Below, in pieces: positions 6,179 through 6,809 of a stretch of DNA of 6,809 nt; positions within the stretch are counted from its first letter, which is position 1, and each line of letters starts with the position of its first letter. The stretch is from contig JAQSXQ010000098.1 in the NCBI GenBank assembly GCA_029256565.1, positions 1-6,809 on the forward strand, read 5' to 3'. The DNA comes from Mycobacterium sp. Its GTDB lineage: Bacteria; Actinomycetota; Actinomycetes; Mycobacteriales; Mycobacteriaceae. The translations under genes and the position numbers were made by a program. Below the pieces are notes generated by a model. The model worked only from the letters and a program-made list of their open reading frames with translations, was not told where the DNA came from and did not search any database.

Positions 6179-6809
6179 CCCTCCATCTTCGCAAGCGGCG
6201 CCTTCCGCGTGCGACGAAACACGATGAGCACCATGGCGGCCATCGCGACGGTCGACGTCTGCGGGACGACGGTGAATCCGAGATCCCGCAGGATGCCCAA
6301 CTCCACCGGGCTGAGGACCCTGATGCCGAGACCAGTGTCGGTCTTGGCATTCATCATCTTCTGATCAGCGTCGGTGAAGACCGTGTCGTCGAGGTGCGAG
6401 CCCGAGCTGCCGCTCTCCCACGGATTCGGAGTGAACAGCGGAACCAGTCCGCCGTAGGCGGCGACGGCATGGGCGCCCCCGAAGAAGAGTCCTCCCTTGG
6501 CGCCGGTCAGGTTCCCGTCGTAGGCGGTGTTCCACCGGTACCCGGAACCGATCGGCTTCGCGCCCGTCGACGTCACGATGAAGCCGTCCATCACGGCCCA
6601 CGACCGTCCGGTGTTCTTGCCCCGCTCGTCGATGTAGGACAGGAAGCCGAACGAGTGCAGCAGCTCGTGCATCGCGGTGGACGCGAAGTCGTACTCGTCC
6701 GGGCCGACGGAGTCACCAAGCCCCCACGCGTGCGCGAAGTTCCACTCGATCTCACCGTCGGCGGCCGATCCGTTGGCGTCGACGCCACTGATGAGTTTGT
6801 TCTGCACGA
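6175..6809 (-). CDS. Exported zinc metalloprotease-like protein with HExxHxxGF motif and PEP-CTERM-like tail, N-terminus outside window
   Basis: The frame is open to the window edge, so the true start and any signal peptide lie beyond 6809; a GTG at 6805-6807 is not a credible start. Numbering from that codon, FASTAMHELLHSFGFLSY (41-58) holds a zinc motif H47-E48-x-x-H51-x-x-G54-F. Metzincins normally place a third His at position 57, but Ser is there. A later SGSHLDDTVF (H138) followed by KMMNA (M151-M152) could supply the third ligand and a Met-turn, as in leishmanolysin-like enzymes with a long insertion. LSPVELGILRDLGF (165-178) is a conserved end of such catalytic domains. The protein finishes with VVPQTST, a short hydrophobic run (187-197) and RRTRK, shaped like a C-terminal sorting or membrane-anchor signal. 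This implies a surface or secreted protease of unknown substrate. It is translationally coupled to the NTF2-like gene by ATGA. Confidence 0.8.
   Translation of the reverse strand, partial: VQNKLISGVDANGSAADGEIEWNFAHAWGLGDSVGPDEYDFASTAMHELLHSFGFLSYIDERGKNTGRSWAVMDGFIVTSTGAKPIGSGYRWNTAYDGNLTGAKGGLFFGGAHAVAAYGGLVPLFTPNPWESGSSGSHLDDTVFTDADQKMMNAKTDTGLGIRVLSPVELGILRDLGFTVVPQTSTVAMAAMVLIVFRRTRKAPLAKMEG

Overview
The window is GC-rich (coding third positions are nearly all G or C), uses GTG starts freely and packs its genes very tightly. Together with a DUF222-type HNH endonuclease, tandem imine-reductase-like genes, an HxlR regulator, an NTF2-like protein and a large membrane GGDEF-EAL protein, this points to a Mycobacteriales actinobacterium, probably a Mycobacterium/Mycolicibacterium-like environmental organism. 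The species cannot be called from the sequence alone. I see no insertion sequence, tRNA, rRNA, CRISPR array or phage gene.

Layout. (1) Bases 1-318 (+): the 3' end of an HNH endonuclease of the DUF222 family. (2) Bases 319-2045 (-): two consecutive imine-reductase-like oxidoreductases sharing a 4-base GTGA junction. (3) Bases 2046-2136: a short divergent promoter region with a palindrome that looks like an HxlR-type operator. (4) Bases 2137-2475 (+): an HxlR-family regulator, divergent from the reductases and their likely controller. (5) Bases 2472-3345 (-): a two-gene unit of a YfcE-like metallophosphoesterase followed by an MmcQ/YjbR-family protein. (6) Bases 3459-5834 (+): a roughly 10-helix membrane protein ending in intact GGDEF and EAL domains, a predicted cyclic-di-GMP enzyme. 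(7) Bases 5789-6809 (-): a metalloprotease, 5'-truncated by the window edge, with an HExxHxxGF zinc motif and a PEP-CTERM-like C-terminal tail, then an NTF2/SnoaL-like protein coupled by ATGA.

How they fit together. The clearest functional module is HxlR plus the two reductases: a small redox- or metabolite-responsive regulator facing a two-gene NADPH-dependent reductase operon across 91 bases with a candidate operator. The c-di-GMP protein is probably monocistronic. The metalloprotease/NTF2 pair is an odd operon with no obvious shared pathway. Except for the two divergent promoter regions, every gene junction abuts or overlaps, including three convergent ones (0, 4 and 46 bases), so no gap of more than about 115 bases lacks a gene and there is little room for conventional terminators.

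I do not see a convincing new multi-gene defence or mobile system. The items most worth a second look are the tandem reductases with their operator, the unusual zinc-site geometry and sorting-signal-like tail of the metalloprotease, and the missing inhibitory-site arginine in the GGDEF domain.
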